From positions 1 to 64,000 of the forward strand of contig JAHBTG010000005.1 in NCBI GenBank assembly GCA_019638695.1: a stretch of 64,000 nt of DNA. The letters are read 5' to 3'. How positions within the stretch are numbered: position 1 is the first letter of the stretch; each line of letters starts with the position of its first letter. Source of the DNA: Bacteroidota bacterium. Its GTDB lineage: Bacteria; Bacteroidota; Bacteroidia; J057; JAJTIE01. Positions 45,239-54,834 of the stretch are shown piece after piece. Below the pieces are notes generated by a model. The model did not search any database, was not told where the DNA came from, and worked only from the letters and a program-made list of their open reading frames with translations. The position numbers were made by a program, and so were the translations under genes.

Positions 45239-48200
45239 TTATAGTCTGAAGTTGAAAGATAGAATAAAATCCCGTCCGCGGAGTGAGTTCTTAAGGAAAA
45301 CATCCCCCTTACCGCCATCGTATCGCTTGCGGCCGTCATACAGCTGCGCGGTCTGAAAACGCTCATTCAGCACATCCGTAGCCAGTAATTTCACTTCCAG
45401 TTTGCGATTGGCAAAGGAGCGGCCTATCTGCAGGTCCAGGCGGTTGCGGCCTATACCCCAGATATCGGGAAAATCATCCGGCGTGGTACCTACCACTGCT
45501 ATATAATTGCCACTGCGGCCATAGAAGGCGGCAGCTATCCAGTTGGTCTCGGGGTGCTGCAGGATAAGTCCGGCATTTACCAGGTAGGGGCTCTGGCCCT
45601 GCAGGCGACGACCGGCAGTGAACAGCCCGCCATAATCCGTGTCTACACGGCTCTGGATAGCAGACGCATTGGCAAACAGGTTAAAGAAGCGCCAGGCGCC
45701 ACCTCCCATAAAGCCCAGGTTCTTCCGCACTTCCAGTTCCATCCCACCCACGATCGCCTGCGTACGATTGGTGAGCGAGTAGCGATAGATCACATCCAAG
45801 GAGCTGCCCTCGATGTATTGCTCAATAGGATTATGGAAGTGTTTGGTGAATACGGAGAAAGAAATAAGATCGCTGGAAGAAGGATAAATCTCCAGCCTCA
45901 GGTCCATATTGTCAACCATAGTGCGCTGAAGGTTGGGATTACCCTGCCAGCGGTAGCTCGTAGACAGGTTGAAGAACTCAAACTGCGAAAGCTCACGGGC
46001 ATCCGGGCGGATCAGTGACTGCGAGTAGGTAGCTTTGAGCTGTACGCGTTCTGAGAGGCTATGGCGCACCAGCAGCATAGGCAGCAGGTCCGTAAGGGTA
46101 TTGTCTACAAGCAGGCTTTGGGTACCATCTACATGCAGGTTGGTAATCTGCTGCCGGAAGTATTCCATGCGGGCGCCCAACTGGATAGCCCAGCGGGGTC
46201 CTAATTTGGCATGCAGGTTCAGGAAAGGCGCCAGGTTGGTAAAGCCGGCATCAAAGTTATCGCCGTCTGTGGTAGCATCTTCCAGCAGGAAGCCTCCGGG
46301 GCGAATGTTCTCCGGGTTATAATAATTAGCAGCATTGGAAATATGCAGGTCTTCCTGGGGGATATCAAAACCCAGGGTATCGGCAAACAAACCGTATTTG
46401 CGCACGCGCAAGGTGCGGACATTCGCCTGGGCAAAGGTGCCCATATTGATATCCAGCTGGGAACGGTCGCTCAACTTCACGGGAACAGTAAGCGCCACCT
46501 GCCCGCCATACTGGTGACTCACCTGCTTACCGGAGAAAGTAGAGCCAAACAGTTTGTATTCATCTGCCAGGGTAGTGTCCAGGTAGTACTCGTCGTCTGC
46601 CGGATCTTTGAGGTAATTCATAGCCTGGTAGACCGGATCCGTAAACAGGTAATAGAGATGAAACACATTCCACTCCAACTTAACAGGGCGTTTATTCCCG
46701 TCCCGGCCGCCACCCATAAGGTGCTCTCCCATCAACTGGTTGGAGACCAGGGTCTGGCGGTAAATACGGTTGGGCGCAAAAATATAGTCCCCAAACTCAC
46801 CCGTTTCCTGGTCTACGATATAGGAACCGGAGCTGATACGGCAATCATTGACCTGGCTGCGGCTGACCAGGTTCTTGAAGCTGAGTTTGCCGCGCCCCAC
46901 TTCCAGGGCAAAGTTGGCCATGGCGGCCAGACCAGTCTGGTGGGTATGGGAAGTATCTATGAAGCGGTCCGATACCGGGTTCACACCCAGTTCGGGGTCA
47001 AACGCCCGCACGATACTGGCATCGTCTATGTTGCCTTTGTGCTGGGACAGTCCTCCCAGGGCAAGCACCATACCCAGCTTGCGGTCATTGGCCAGGCGTG
47101 TGATCGCATCATAACGAATGGAAGCGTTGTGGTTAAACCCTGCAAAAGCGTCCTGCGGGAGATAGTTCAGTTTGATCTGGCGGCCATAGGCTGCCTGGGC
47201 CTCACTGCCATAAGGGGTATTCTGTATGGTGCCTGAACTGGCAAAACCGGAGGGGAGGCTATTGATAGAGGAAAACAGACCGGGACGACCCTCGCCCGGT
47301 ATGGGCTCATACCGGGGCGTTTGGCGGAAGGAAGCAAAAGTGTTGATACCGGCCTGGTAGTTCACCGTGAGCTGGTTCTTATCCGGAAAATCCGGAGTTT
47401 CAAACATAACGATGCCCCCGGAAAAATTGGAGAACGTGCGGGGCTCCAGGCTCTTGATCAGCTGCACCCGGGAAATCATACCTGCGGGGATCAAACTGAA
47501 ATCGAATGCCTGCCGCTCCAGGTTATTGACCAACAAAGGCACCTGGTTGAGCATGACAATATTGTTACGCTGGGAAAGCCCGCGCACCACAAGACCGGTC
47601 TCTTCCGTTACCAGCACGCCCGGCAGGCGCGCCAGCGCCATGTCCATAGCCAGGCCGGAGGAAGTTTGCAGCACCTGCTGGCCGCTATAAATATCCGAGA
47701 TGAGTGTACTGTTGCGCATGAGCACCACGGCCGAGGCATCGCTGGCTTCCAGAAGGGTAGATTCAATAATAATGGGGCCTGTCTCAAAGCGCACTTCTGA
47801 CAAAGGAACCATCAGTTTGGTGGTGCGCCCGTTTTCTACCGATACCTCACGAATGATCTTGGTATTGAATGTGGGATAAGACACCCGGAGTACATAGGTA
47901 CCTTTATCAAGATTAGGCAAGGTAAAGGCTCCATTCACATCCGTAAAAGCACCCTGCAAAACCTGGTCTCCATTGAGCAGCTCAATGGTAGCGCCTGCAA
48001 GGGGCTCGGCAGATACGCTGTCAATTGCCCACCCGGTAACATTCCCCTGTGCAGAAGCCAGGGGTGCATAGGATGTAGTAGGCAGGTTTGCCTGGGTACT
48101 CTGCTTCGCCTGTTTACGTGCCTTACGGGCGTCATTACCCCGCTGGGCATGCAGTGCCCAGGGCGCTGTGGTGGTAAAAAGCAGCAAAAACAAGATAAAG

Positions 48201-48244
48201 AGCAAGTTTCTGCCCGCAACAGACAGAATAAGGATAGGTTTCAT
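45239..48244 (-). CDS. TonB-dependent outer-membrane receptor with carboxypeptidase-regulatory-like domain
   Basis: 1001 residues. A signal region (hydrophobic to about residue 33, WALHAQ) precedes a CarboxypepD_reg-like domain (about 68-150; GNVTGWAIDSVSAEPLAGATIELLNG, LRVSYPTFNT). Then come the plug (about 180-290; RLPGVLVTEETGLVVRGLSQRNNIVMLNQVPL) and a beta-barrel to the C-terminus (GRDFILSFNFRL). No SusD partner is adjacent, so it is not a standard starch-utilization-type pair. The ligand is unknown. The SpoIIE-type phosphatase gene is 44 nt downstream. The upstream gap (48245-48467) is AT-rich, contains a small palindrome at 48327-48343, and shows only a weak -7 candidate. Confidence 0.9.
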   Translation of the reverse strand: MKPILILSVAGRNLLFILFLLLFTTTAPWALHAQRGNDARKARKQAKQSTQANLPTTSYAPLASAQGNVTGWAIDSVSAEPLAGATIELLNGDQVLQGAFTDVNGAFTLPNLDKGTYVLRVSYPTFNTKIIREVSVENGRTTKLMVPLSEVRFETGPIIIESTLLEASDASAVVLMRNSTLISDIYSGQQVLQTSSGLAMDMALARLPGVLVTEETGLVVRGLSQRNNIVMLNQVPLLVNNLERQAFDFSLIPAGMISRVQLIKSLEPRTFSNFSGGIVMFETPDFPDKNQLTVNYQAGINTFASFRQTPRYEPIPGEGRPGLFSSINSLPSGFASSGTIQNTPYGSEAQAAYGRQIKLNYLPQDAFAGFNHNASIRYDAITRLANDRKLGMVLALGGLSQHKGNIDDASIVRAFDPELGVNPVSDRFIDTSHTHQTGLAAMANFALEVGRGKLSFKNLVSRSQVNDCRISSGSYIVDQETGEFGDYIFAPNRIYRQTLVSNQLMGEHLMGGGRDGNKRPVKLEWNVFHLYYLFTDPVYQAMNYLKDPADDEYYLDTTLADEYKLFGSTFSGKQVSHQYGGQVALTVPVKLSDRSQLDINMGTFAQANVRTLRVRKYGLFADTLGFDIPQEDLHISNAANYYNPENIRPGGFLLEDATTDGDNFDAGFTNLAPFLNLHAKLGPRWAIQLGARMEYFRQQITNLHVDGTQSLLVDNTLTDLLPMLLVRHSLSERVQLKATYSQSLIRPDARELSQFEFFNLSTSYRWQGNPNLQRTMVDNMDLRLEIYPSSSDLISFSVFTKHFHNPIEQYIEGSSLDVIYRYSLTNRTQAIVGGMELEVRKNLGFMGGGAWRFFNLFANASAIQSRVDTDYGGLFTAGRRLQGQSPYLVNAGLILQHPETNWIAAAFYGRSGNYIAVVGTTPDDFPDIWGIGRNRLDLQIGRSFANRKLEVKLLATDVLNERFQTAQLYDGRKRYDGGKGDVFLKNSLRGRDFILSFNFRL

Positions 48245-48467
48245 ACAAAAAGCTGCGGCTAGCTAGGACTTAAAAGAAAAAACTGGTGCAAATTAATTTT
48301 TTAATGAAGAAACAGCAATCTAAATGATGAGTATTTAACTCATATGAAGCCCAAAAAGCTGAATATACATGAAGAAACCCATATACAAAAGGGCAGTCCA
48401 TACAAAATATTCAAGAATAATCGTATTTCAATCTAATATACCCATATAATGGAGATATTCAATATGA

Positions 48468-49496
48468 TTACTTGCTAAATTTTGAATCTGCATTTATCAG
48501 GATATTTTTTTCTCCGGAGAATAACGCATAATTAAATCCTGGCCTCAGGCTAAAGCCGGCCACCTCGCCGGCTTTGTTCACAGCCAGGAAGCCTACATTG
48601 TAATGAGGGTCCTGGTCCACCTTCCACATGCGTTCCACTGCCAGTTTGCAGGCTTCCAGCGGCGTTTTACCCTGGCGCATCAGTTCTACGATGAGGTGAG
48701 TGCCACAGATCCGCATCACAGCTTCTCCCTTGCCGGTAGCCGTAGCAGCCCCCACTTCATTGTCTACAAAGAGCCCGCCTCCTATGATGGGACTGTCCCC
48801 TACCCTGCCGCGCAGTTTATAGCCCAGTCCGCTGGTGGTGCAGGCTCCGGAGAGATTACCCATTTTATCCAGCGCCAGCATGCCTATGGTATCGTGGTTG
48901 TCTTCGCTCCCGCTCAGGTTATGGTAGTCATGGTCGCCTTTCCATTCTCCGCTTTCCTTCTTCCACTTTTCCCAGCGTTTGCGGGCCTCCTCGGTCAATA
49001 AATTAGTCTTGGAAAACCCCTGGTTGAGGGCAAACTGCAGGGCGCCTTCTCCCACCAGCATAACATGCGGTGTTTTCTCCATCACTGCCCTGGCCACAGA
49101 AACCGGGTTCTCAATATGTTCCAGGAAAGCTACCGAACCGCACATACCCCGGTGGTCCATGATGCAGGAATCGAGTGTCACACGACCTTCACGGTCCGGC
49201 AAACCTCCTTTACCCACGGAATCCACATTAGGATCACTTTCGCTCACACGCACACCGGCTTCCACGGCATCCAGCGCGCTACGGCCCTGTGTCAGGCGCT
49301 GCATGGCAGCTTCATTGGCCGCCAGACCGATGCCCCAGGTGCTTACTACCACGGGAGCAGTGGACGTATGATCCAGGGGTGAACGGGGAGTATGCTGTTC
49401 CATAGTCGTCAGGCTACGCTTTGCCCACACGCAGTCTGCCACCACACCCACACCCATGAGCGCAGCGGCACGCAAAAAACTTCTTCTGGAGGACAT
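48468..49496 (-). CDS. Glycosylasparaginase / isoaspartyl peptidase-type Ntn hydrolase, Tat-exported
   Basis: 342 residues. A twin-arginine signal is at the N-terminus (SSRRSFLRAAALMG), with the hydrophobic stretch to about 22. The rest fits the glycosylasparaginase family, made as a precursor that cuts itself before a threonine. The cleavage site is HDTIGM with T203 as the new N-terminal nucleophile. GNLSGACTTSGLGYKLRGRVGDSPIIGGGLF and ATATGKGEAVMRICGTHL form the substrate pocket. It would hydrolyse N4-(beta-N-acetylglucosaminyl)-L-asparagine or related beta-aspartyl links outside the cytoplasm. It is a single-gene unit. Confidence 0.93.
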   Translation of the reverse strand: MSSRRSFLRAAALMGVGVVADCVWAKRSLTTMEQHTPRSPLDHTSTAPVVVSTWGIGLAANEAAMQRLTQGRSALDAVEAGVRVSESDPNVDSVGKGGLPDREGRVTLDSCIMDHRGMCGSVAFLEHIENPVSVARAVMEKTPHVMLVGEGALQFALNQGFSKTNLLTEEARKRWEKWKKESGEWKGDHDYHNLSGSEDNHDTIGMLALDKMGNLSGACTTSGLGYKLRGRVGDSPIIGGGLFVDNEVGAATATGKGEAVMRICGTHLIVELMRQGKTPLEACKLAVERMWKVDQDPHYNVGFLAVNKAGEVAGFSLRPGFNYALFSGEKNILINADSKFSK

Positions 49497-49543
49497 GAGT
49501 TAACAGATTACCAGTGATTAGAGCTTACAGGATAGCAATACTA

Positions 49544-49574
49544 CAAAAAAAGCCCCCACCTTTGAGATGGGGGC
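49544..49574 (-). terminator. Intrinsic terminator after icd
   Basis: On the minus strand, a 7-bp G/C-rich stem GCCCCCA/TGGGGGC and then a T-run (plus-strand A, 49544-49551). It lies about 44 nt after the icd stop (49618). Confidence 0.88.
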
Positions 49575-49617
49575 CATAAAAATTGGGAATCTTCTGAAAA
49601 TGTGAAATTTCCGGAGT

Positions 49618-51069
49618 TTACCCCTGGTCCTTGGAGAACCCGGCTACACCGTCAAAGTTGTAGAGGTGCTCTGTCTTGATGAAGTCCAGTCCCTGGGCCT
49701 CCAGTTTGCCCAGTACTTCCAGGATCTGCTTGTGGGTGACGACGGTGCCGCTGGCTGCCAGGAAACGGCAGTTCCAGTGATCCGTACAGAAAGTACTGGG
49801 ATTGCTGGTGGGCCACACGCGGGTACCGCGGTTGGAGATCAGGGATAATTTGAGCGCATCGGTGCCGGCACCTTTTACCTTCTCGCCCAGTTCGGCGGGG
49901 TTATGACCGGCCCAGCCTACGAATATGTCCACACCTACCAGCTCTTTCTTTTGGGCGGGTTTGCGGGTAGCCATACGATACAGTTCGGAGTTCATAGGCT
50001 TGGCCTCCTTGTTATAGCGGACGGGAGTCAGCTTCTGGGGCTCCTGGCCCAGGCGTTCGATAACCGCCAGAGCAAACTCACGCGTACCCACTTTCTGGGT
50101 GCTGATGCCTTCCTGGAAGATATCGTAAGTATGCACACCGTCTTCCAGGGTCTTGAGCCAGGCGTTATGCACTTTCTCGGCCACATCGGGCTGGCCAATG
50201 TGCACCAGCATCTGGATGGCGCCGTTCAGCAGACCGGAAGGGTTGGCCATGTTCTGGCCGGCGCGGCGGGGAGCAGAGCCGTGAATCGCTTCAAACATGG
50301 CATAATCCACCCCAATGTTGGCAGAGCCCGCCAGGCCCACGGAACCGGCGATCTGCGCAGCCACATCGCTCAGGATATCACCATAAAGGTTCTCCATGAC
50401 GATCACATCAAACGCCTCAGGCGTATCGGCCATCTTGGCAGCGCCGATGTCAATGATCCAGTGTTCTTTCTCAATGCTGGGGTATTCTTCACCGATCTCG
50501 TCAAACACCTTGTGGAAGATGCCGTCTGTCATCTTCATGATATTATCCTTGCTGAAGCAGGTAACCTTCTTGCGGTTGTTGGCCACAGCATATTCAAACG
50601 CATAGCGGATGATCTTCTCGGTACCGGGACGGCTGATGAGCTTCAGGCACTGATAGACCTCGTCGGTCTGGCGGTGCTCTATACCAGCGTAAGTATCCTC
50701 CTCATTTTCGCGCACAATGACCAGGTCCATGTTATTGTGCTTGGAACGCACATAGGGCACCAGCGTACGGCAGGGACGCACATTAGCAAAAAGGCCCAGA
50801 GTTTTACGGGTGGTCACGTTCAGGCTTTTATAGCCGCCGCCCTGCGGAGTGGTAATGGGGGCCTTGAGGAATACGCGGGTGCGCTCCAGGCTCTTCCAGG
50901 CAGAATCTTCTATACCAGTGGCAATGCCGCGCAGGTAGACCTGCTCTCCGATCTCGATAAACTCAGGGGCTATGCGGGCACCGGCCTTTTCCAGGATAAG
51001 CAGGGTGGCGTCCATGATTTCCGGGCCTATGCCATCGCCTTTGGCTACGGTTATGGGTACTAGAGACAT
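49618..51069 (-). CDS. icd: NADP-dependent isocitrate dehydrogenase, long Thermus-type
   Basis: 483 residues, longer than the E. coli enzyme (416) and close to the Thermus type, which has an extra C-terminal domain. The N-terminus is ITVAKGDGIGPEIMDATL. The substrate-binding motif FANVRPCRTLVPYV and the catalytic region VIVRENEEDTYAGIEHRQ are present. The metal-binding aspartates are in NLYGDILSDVAAQIAGSVGLAGSANIG, and the nucleotide site is in FEAIHGSAPRRAGQNMANPS. The C-terminal extension (about 355-483) is unlike the E. coli form. It decarboxylates isocitrate to 2-oxoglutarate. NADP specificity is inferred from the family. Confidence 0.93.
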   Translation of the reverse strand: MSLVPITVAKGDGIGPEIMDATLLILEKAGARIAPEFIEIGEQVYLRGIATGIEDSAWKSLERTRVFLKAPITTPQGGGYKSLNVTTRKTLGLFANVRPCRTLVPYVRSKHNNMDLVIVRENEEDTYAGIEHRQTDEVYQCLKLISRPGTEKIIRYAFEYAVANNRKKVTCFSKDNIMKMTDGIFHKVFDEIGEEYPSIEKEHWIIDIGAAKMADTPEAFDVIVMENLYGDILSDVAAQIAGSVGLAGSANIGVDYAMFEAIHGSAPRRAGQNMANPSGLLNGAIQMLVHIGQPDVAEKVHNAWLKTLEDGVHTYDIFQEGISTQKVGTREFALAVIERLGQEPQKLTPVRYNKEAKPMNSELYRMATRKPAQKKELVGVDIFVGWAGHNPAELGEKVKGAGTDALKLSLISNRGTRVWPTSNPSTFCTDHWNCRFLAASGTVVTHKQILEVLGKLEAQGLDFIKTEHLYNFDGVAGFSKDQG

Positions 51070-51104
51070 ATGGTAAAGGGTTATTTAAGGTTAAGCTTCC
51101 GGCG

Positions 51105-51112
51105 CAAAGCTA
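51105..51112 (-). promoter_or_regulatory. -7 box TAGCTTTG of icd
   Basis: CAAAGCTA on the plus strand reads TAGCTTTG on the minus strand, matching TAnnTTTG, 35 nt upstream of the icd ATG. A TTG (51138-51136, minus) lies 23 nt farther upstream. On the plus strand, nhaA has only an imperfect box, TATACTTG (51168-51175). Confidence 0.6.
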
Positions 51113-51188
51113 ATAGAAAATACAACCTGCACACGCAACCCTGCGCCCCTGTGCACGCGGTCTTTTGTATACTTGCAGACCTATCAAG

Positions 51189-52628
51189 ATGGCAAAGCAA
51201 AACCCCACTTCTCCTCACCGCACATTTTCCCGCAGGCTGGAAGTCCCTGCCGCTTTGTTCTCAGACTTCTTCCGCAGCAAAACCAGTGGCAGCATACTCC
51301 TGATCATTTGCACTGCGGCAGCTATGGTGTGGGCCAACAGCGCCTGGAGCGAAGGGTATCACCATTTCTGGCATATGCCGCTTACATTAGGCATAGGAGA
51401 CTTTACCCTGACCAACGGATTGGCCCATTGGATCAATGACGGGCTGATGGTCATTTTCTTCCTGTATGTGGGACTGGAGATCAAACGGGAGATCCTGGTG
51501 GGCGAGCTCAGTTCGCTGAAAAAGAGTATGCTGCCCATCACTGCCGCCCTGGGCGGCATGCTGGTACCGGCGCTGTGTTATGCAGTATTCAACGCCGGCA
51601 CCCCCGCCATCAGAGGCTGGGGAGTGCCCATGGCCACAGACATTGCCTTCTCCCTGGGTGTGCTCTCCCTGCTGGGGGCCAGGGTACCTGTGGGTCTCAA
51701 GATATTCCTCTCTGCACTGGCCATCGTAGACGACTTGGGTGCCGTGGTGGTGATAGCCATTTTCTATTCCGGCCAGATCGCCTGGGATAACCTGGCGATG
51801 GCAGGAGGCATCCTGCTGGCACTTTACTTTATTACCCGCCTGCGCATCCGCATCCCGCTGTTATTCACCCTGCTAGGAATTGCCGTATGGTTCCTTATTC
51901 TCAAAAGCGGGGTGCATGCCACCATTGCAGGCGTATTGCTGGCACTGGTCATCCCGGCCACCACGCGTATCAACAGCAGCCAGTTTATACAGCGGATAGA
52001 GGGGGCGCTGGCTCGTTTCAAGGGAATACCGGAACGCCACCGCAATACCCTGCGTAACCCGGATACGCTTACCTGGACGCATCAGATGAAACAGGCATGC
52101 AGCCAGGTGGAAACACCCCTGCAAAGGGTAGAACATGGCCTGGCAGACTGGGTAACTTTTGCCATTATGCCGGTGTTTGCACTGGCCAATGCAGGTATTC
52201 ACCTGCACCCTGGCGCGGTGATGGAAGAAATCACCCACCCCATCAGCCTGGGGATCATCACCGGGTTGTTCGTGGGGAAACAGGCAGGTGTGTTCCTGTT
52301 TGCGTGGCTGGCCATCAGGCTTGGGGTTGCCCGCCTGCCCGGTGGCACGCGCATGTCCCAGCTATATGCCGTGAGCCTGCTGTGCGGTATAGGTTTTACC
52401 ATGAGCATGTTCATCTCCGAGCTGGCCTTTACCGAACAGGCCTTTAAGGAGACCGCCAAAATAGGTATCCTGTTGGGGAGTATACTTTCCGGTGTAGCAG
52501 GTTTTCTCCTGCTGAAATACCTGTTGCCTCAAAAACCTGCCGACGAAACAGAGACCATACGAGAGATGGAACCGGATGCTGCATCCCCCGAACCGCAAGG
52601 CTGGAGCGCGCCGTCAGACCCACGCTAG
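51189..52628 (+). CDS. nhaA: Na+/H+ antiporter NhaA
   Basis: 479 residues; E. coli NhaA has 388. The extra length is mostly an N-terminal segment, a cytoplasmic loop of about 50 residues (TTRINSSQFIQRIEGALARFKG and following) and an acidic C-terminal tail. The membrane core carries the antiporter motifs WINDGLMVIFFLYVGLEIKRE, ATDIAFSLGVLSLLG and ALAIVDDLGAVVVIAIFY, where the paired aspartates (IVDDLG) form the ion-binding site. GIGFTMSMFISELAF is near the end. It exchanges two H+ for one Na+ across the inner membrane. The ATG at 51189 is used; the upstream start at 51165 adds eight unlikely residues. Confidence 0.95.
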   Translation: MAKQNPTSPHRTFSRRLEVPAALFSDFFRSKTSGSILLIICTAAAMVWANSAWSEGYHHFWHMPLTLGIGDFTLTNGLAHWINDGLMVIFFLYVGLEIKREILVGELSSLKKSMLPITAALGGMLVPALCYAVFNAGTPAIRGWGVPMATDIAFSLGVLSLLGARVPVGLKIFLSALAIVDDLGAVVVIAIFYSGQIAWDNLAMAGGILLALYFITRLRIRIPLLFTLLGIAVWFLILKSGVHATIAGVLLALVIPATTRINSSQFIQRIEGALARFKGIPERHRNTLRNPDTLTWTHQMKQACSQVETPLQRVEHGLADWVTFAIMPVFALANAGIHLHPGAVMEEITHPISLGIITGLFVGKQAGVFLFAWLAIRLGVARLPGGTRMSQLYAVSLLCGIGFTMSMFISELAFTEQAFKETAKIGILLGSILSGVAGFLLLKYLLPQKPADETETIREMEPDAASPEPQGWSAPSDPR

Positions 52629-52705
52629 TTTCCCACCCCCCTACAGAATTATCCACCACGCTCCGCACACCACGGTTTTCCCCGCTACGGCTTGCCCTTC
52701 CTAGT

Positions 52706-52713
52706 TATATTTG
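52706..52713 (+). promoter_or_regulatory. -7 box TATATTTG of mpl, 6 nt from the start codon
   Basis: A full TAnnTTTG match. Only 6 nt separate it from the ATG at 52720. Confidence 0.6.
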
Positions 52714-52719
52714 CGCCAC

Positions 52720-54138
52720 ATGAAAGCCCAAAAAGTCCATCTGATAGCCATAGGCGGCAGTGTGATGCACAACCTGGCATTGGCCTTGCACCAGGACGGC
52801 ATGCAGGTGAGCGGCAGCGATGACGAGATCAACAATCCTGCCAAAGATCGCCTGGCCGCAGCAGGCCTGCTTCCGCCTGCACTGGGGTGGGACCCGGACC
52901 GTATTACCCCCGACATGGATGCCATCATCCTGGGTATGCACGCCCGCGAAGATAATCCCGAGCTGCTGCGCGCCTTATCCCTCAACCTACCGGTCTACTC
53001 CTTCCCGGAATATATTTACCAGCATTGCCGCCATAAGCAGCGCATTGTCATTGCCGGCAGCCACGGCAAAACGACCATCACCAGTATACTCCTCCACATT
53101 CTCAAGGAAGCCGGCAGAGACTTTGACTACCTGGTGGGCGCCCAGCTGGAAGGGTTTGATACCATGGTGCGCCTCTCTTCCAGGGCGCCCATGATTATCC
53201 TGGAGGGAGATGAGTACCAGACCTCTCCGCTGGATAAACGCCCCAAATTCGCCCACTACCACCCGCATATACTGGCGCTCTCCGGCATTGCCTGGGACCA
53301 TGTAAACATCTACCCCACCGAGGAAGACTATACAGCCCAGTTTGCTAACCTGCTGCAGGAATTCCCCAAGGCCGGCATGTGCGTGTATAACAAGGACGAC
53401 AAACAGGTGAAGGAACTGGTCCACAAATACCTGCAAAAGGAGTATCACTTCCTCTATCCCTATACTATTGTGCACAACCCCATTGGCCAGATAGGGGTAA
53501 AAGGCAAATACACCAGCCAGAAAATCTACAAAACGCGGGAAGGCCTCACCGAGATCAAGCTGGACGGCATGAAACTGACCACCAACCTGATAGGCAAGCA
53601 TAACGTCAGCAACATAGCCGCCGCCTGGCAGATCTGTGAACTGCTGGCCATTACCAAAGAGGAGTTTACCCAGCACCTGGCCACCTTCCGCGGAGCCGCC
53701 ATGCGCATGGAGAAAGTGCACGAAAGCGCCCGCCAGGTAGTCTTCAGAGATTTTGCCCATGCCCCCAGCAAGGTGCAGGCCAGTGTAGACGCGGTGGCAG
53801 AAGCTTATAAGGCGTATGACCTCACCGCGGTACTGGAGCTACACACCTTCAGCAGCCTGAATCTCAACTTCATCTCGCAATACCACGGCAGCCTGAAGAA
53901 GGCCAAGACCCGTATCGTGATGGTCAACCGTCATGCGCTGGAACTCAAAAAAATGCCCCTGCTCAAAGAAGAAGACATAAAACGCGCCTTTGGAGACAAG
54001 AGCCTCATTTTTGTAGAAACCGCCGAACAACTCACCCGGGTATTGCAGCAGCATGCCCCGGCCGGCAGTGCGCAGGCGCTCCTGCTCATGAGCAGCGGCA
54101 GCCTGGGCGGGCTGGAGGTGGCTTCGCTTTTCCAATAA
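52720..54138 (+). CDS. mpl: UDP-N-acetylmuramate:L-Ala-gamma-D-Glu-meso-DAP ligase (Mpl-type Mur ligase)
   Basis: 472 residues in the three-domain Mur ligase layout. The UDP-binding domain has HLIAIGGSVMHNLALAL and SGSDDEINNP. The ATP-binding domain has IAGSHGKTTITSILLHIL (GSHGKTT, 113-119), DEYQTSPLDKRPKF and LSGIAWDHVNIY. In the C-terminal ligand domain, DFAHAPSKVQASVDAV replaces the DDYAHHP motif of MurC. Mpl reattaches recycled tripeptide to UDP-MurNAc. The Bacteroidota protein is assigned by similarity; MurC is excluded by the ATP-domain and C-terminal motifs. The real start is the ATG at 52720; the TTG at 52711 is part of the -7 box. Confidence 0.9.
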   Translation: MKAQKVHLIAIGGSVMHNLALALHQDGMQVSGSDDEINNPAKDRLAAAGLLPPALGWDPDRITPDMDAIILGMHAREDNPELLRALSLNLPVYSFPEYIYQHCRHKQRIVIAGSHGKTTITSILLHILKEAGRDFDYLVGAQLEGFDTMVRLSSRAPMIILEGDEYQTSPLDKRPKFAHYHPHILALSGIAWDHVNIYPTEEDYTAQFANLLQEFPKAGMCVYNKDDKQVKELVHKYLQKEYHFLYPYTIVHNPIGQIGVKGKYTSQKIYKTREGLTEIKLDGMKLTTNLIGKHNVSNIAAAWQICELLAITKEEFTQHLATFRGAAMRMEKVHESARQVVFRDFAHAPSKVQASVDAVAEAYKAYDLTAVLELHTFSSLNLNFISQYHGSLKKAKTRIVMVNRHALELKKMPLLKEEDIKRAFGDKSLIFVETAEQLTRVLQQHAPAGSAQALLLMSSGSLGGLEVASLFQ

Positions 54139-54174
54139 CCCGCCCAGGCAGGGCTCTGCCTGTTTGCATGATCT

Positions 54175-54834
54175 ATGACATTTGTGCTTCTACTCATCAT
54201 GGCATACATACTGGGTGCACTCCCCTTCTCGGTATGGATCAGCCAGGTTTTCTTTCAAGACGACATTCGCCGCCACGGGAGCGGCAATGCCGGCAGCACC
54301 AATATGTACCGCACATTTGGAGTATGGGCCGGGCTGAGTACACAGCTACTGGACATTGCCAAAGGTGTGCTGGCAGCAGCCTTGCCATTGTTACTGGTAC
54401 AATATGCGCCGGAGCAGGCGCCGGCCTGGCTGCCGGACTATCTTACAGAAGCCCAGCTGGGCTGCGGGCTCATGGCGGTGCTGGGGCACGTCTACAGCTT
54501 CCTGGCAGGCTTCAAGGGCGGCAAGGGGGTAAATACCATGCTGGGCATGATGATCAGTGTAACTCCACAGGGCTCCCTGGTAGCCGTGGGCACCTTTATC
54601 GTGATGTTACTCACCTTTCGCATGGTCTCCGCGGGCAGCATGGCGGCCGTACTGGCCTTCAATCTCTATGAATGGGGCATGCACCTGGGCGGGTACCCGC
54701 AACCGCTCTCCCTGCGCATAGTAGGGCTGCTCCTGCTGGTGCTGGTGGTGTATACACACCGCACCAATATCAGCCGCATCCGGCAGGGAACGGAGCGCAA
54801 GGTAAACCTCCGGGGCAAAAAAGCCAGTGCATGA
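54175..54834 (+). CDS. plsY: Acyl-phosphate:glycerol-3-phosphate acyltransferase PlsY
   Basis: 219 residues with about five membrane helices. The three conserved cytoplasm-facing motifs are present: GSGNAGSTNMYRTFG (motif 1, about 39-53), GHVYSFLAGFKGGKGVNTML (motif 2, about 104-123) and FRMVSAGSMAAVL (motif 3). PlsY moves an acyl chain from acyl-phosphate to glycerol-3-phosphate, the first step of phospholipid synthesis. Its stop TGA (54832-54834) overlaps the ATG of tgt (54831) in an ATGA. mpl ends 36 nt upstream, so mpl-plsY-tgt may be one operon. Confidence 0.95.
   Translation: MTFVLLLIMAYILGALPFSVWISQVFFQDDIRRHGSGNAGSTNMYRTFGVWAGLSTQLLDIAKGVLAAALPLLLVQYAPEQAPAWLPDYLTEAQLGCGLMAVLGHVYSFLAGFKGGKGVNTMLGMMISVTPQGSLVAVGTFIVMLLTFRMVSAGSMAAVLAFNLYEWGMHLGGYPQPLSLRIVGLLLLVLVVYTHRTNISRIRQGTERKVNLRGKKASA

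Noticed and set aside
49903-51063. 386-residue plus-strand ORF
   Set aside because: Antisense shadow of icd; no motif and skewed composition.
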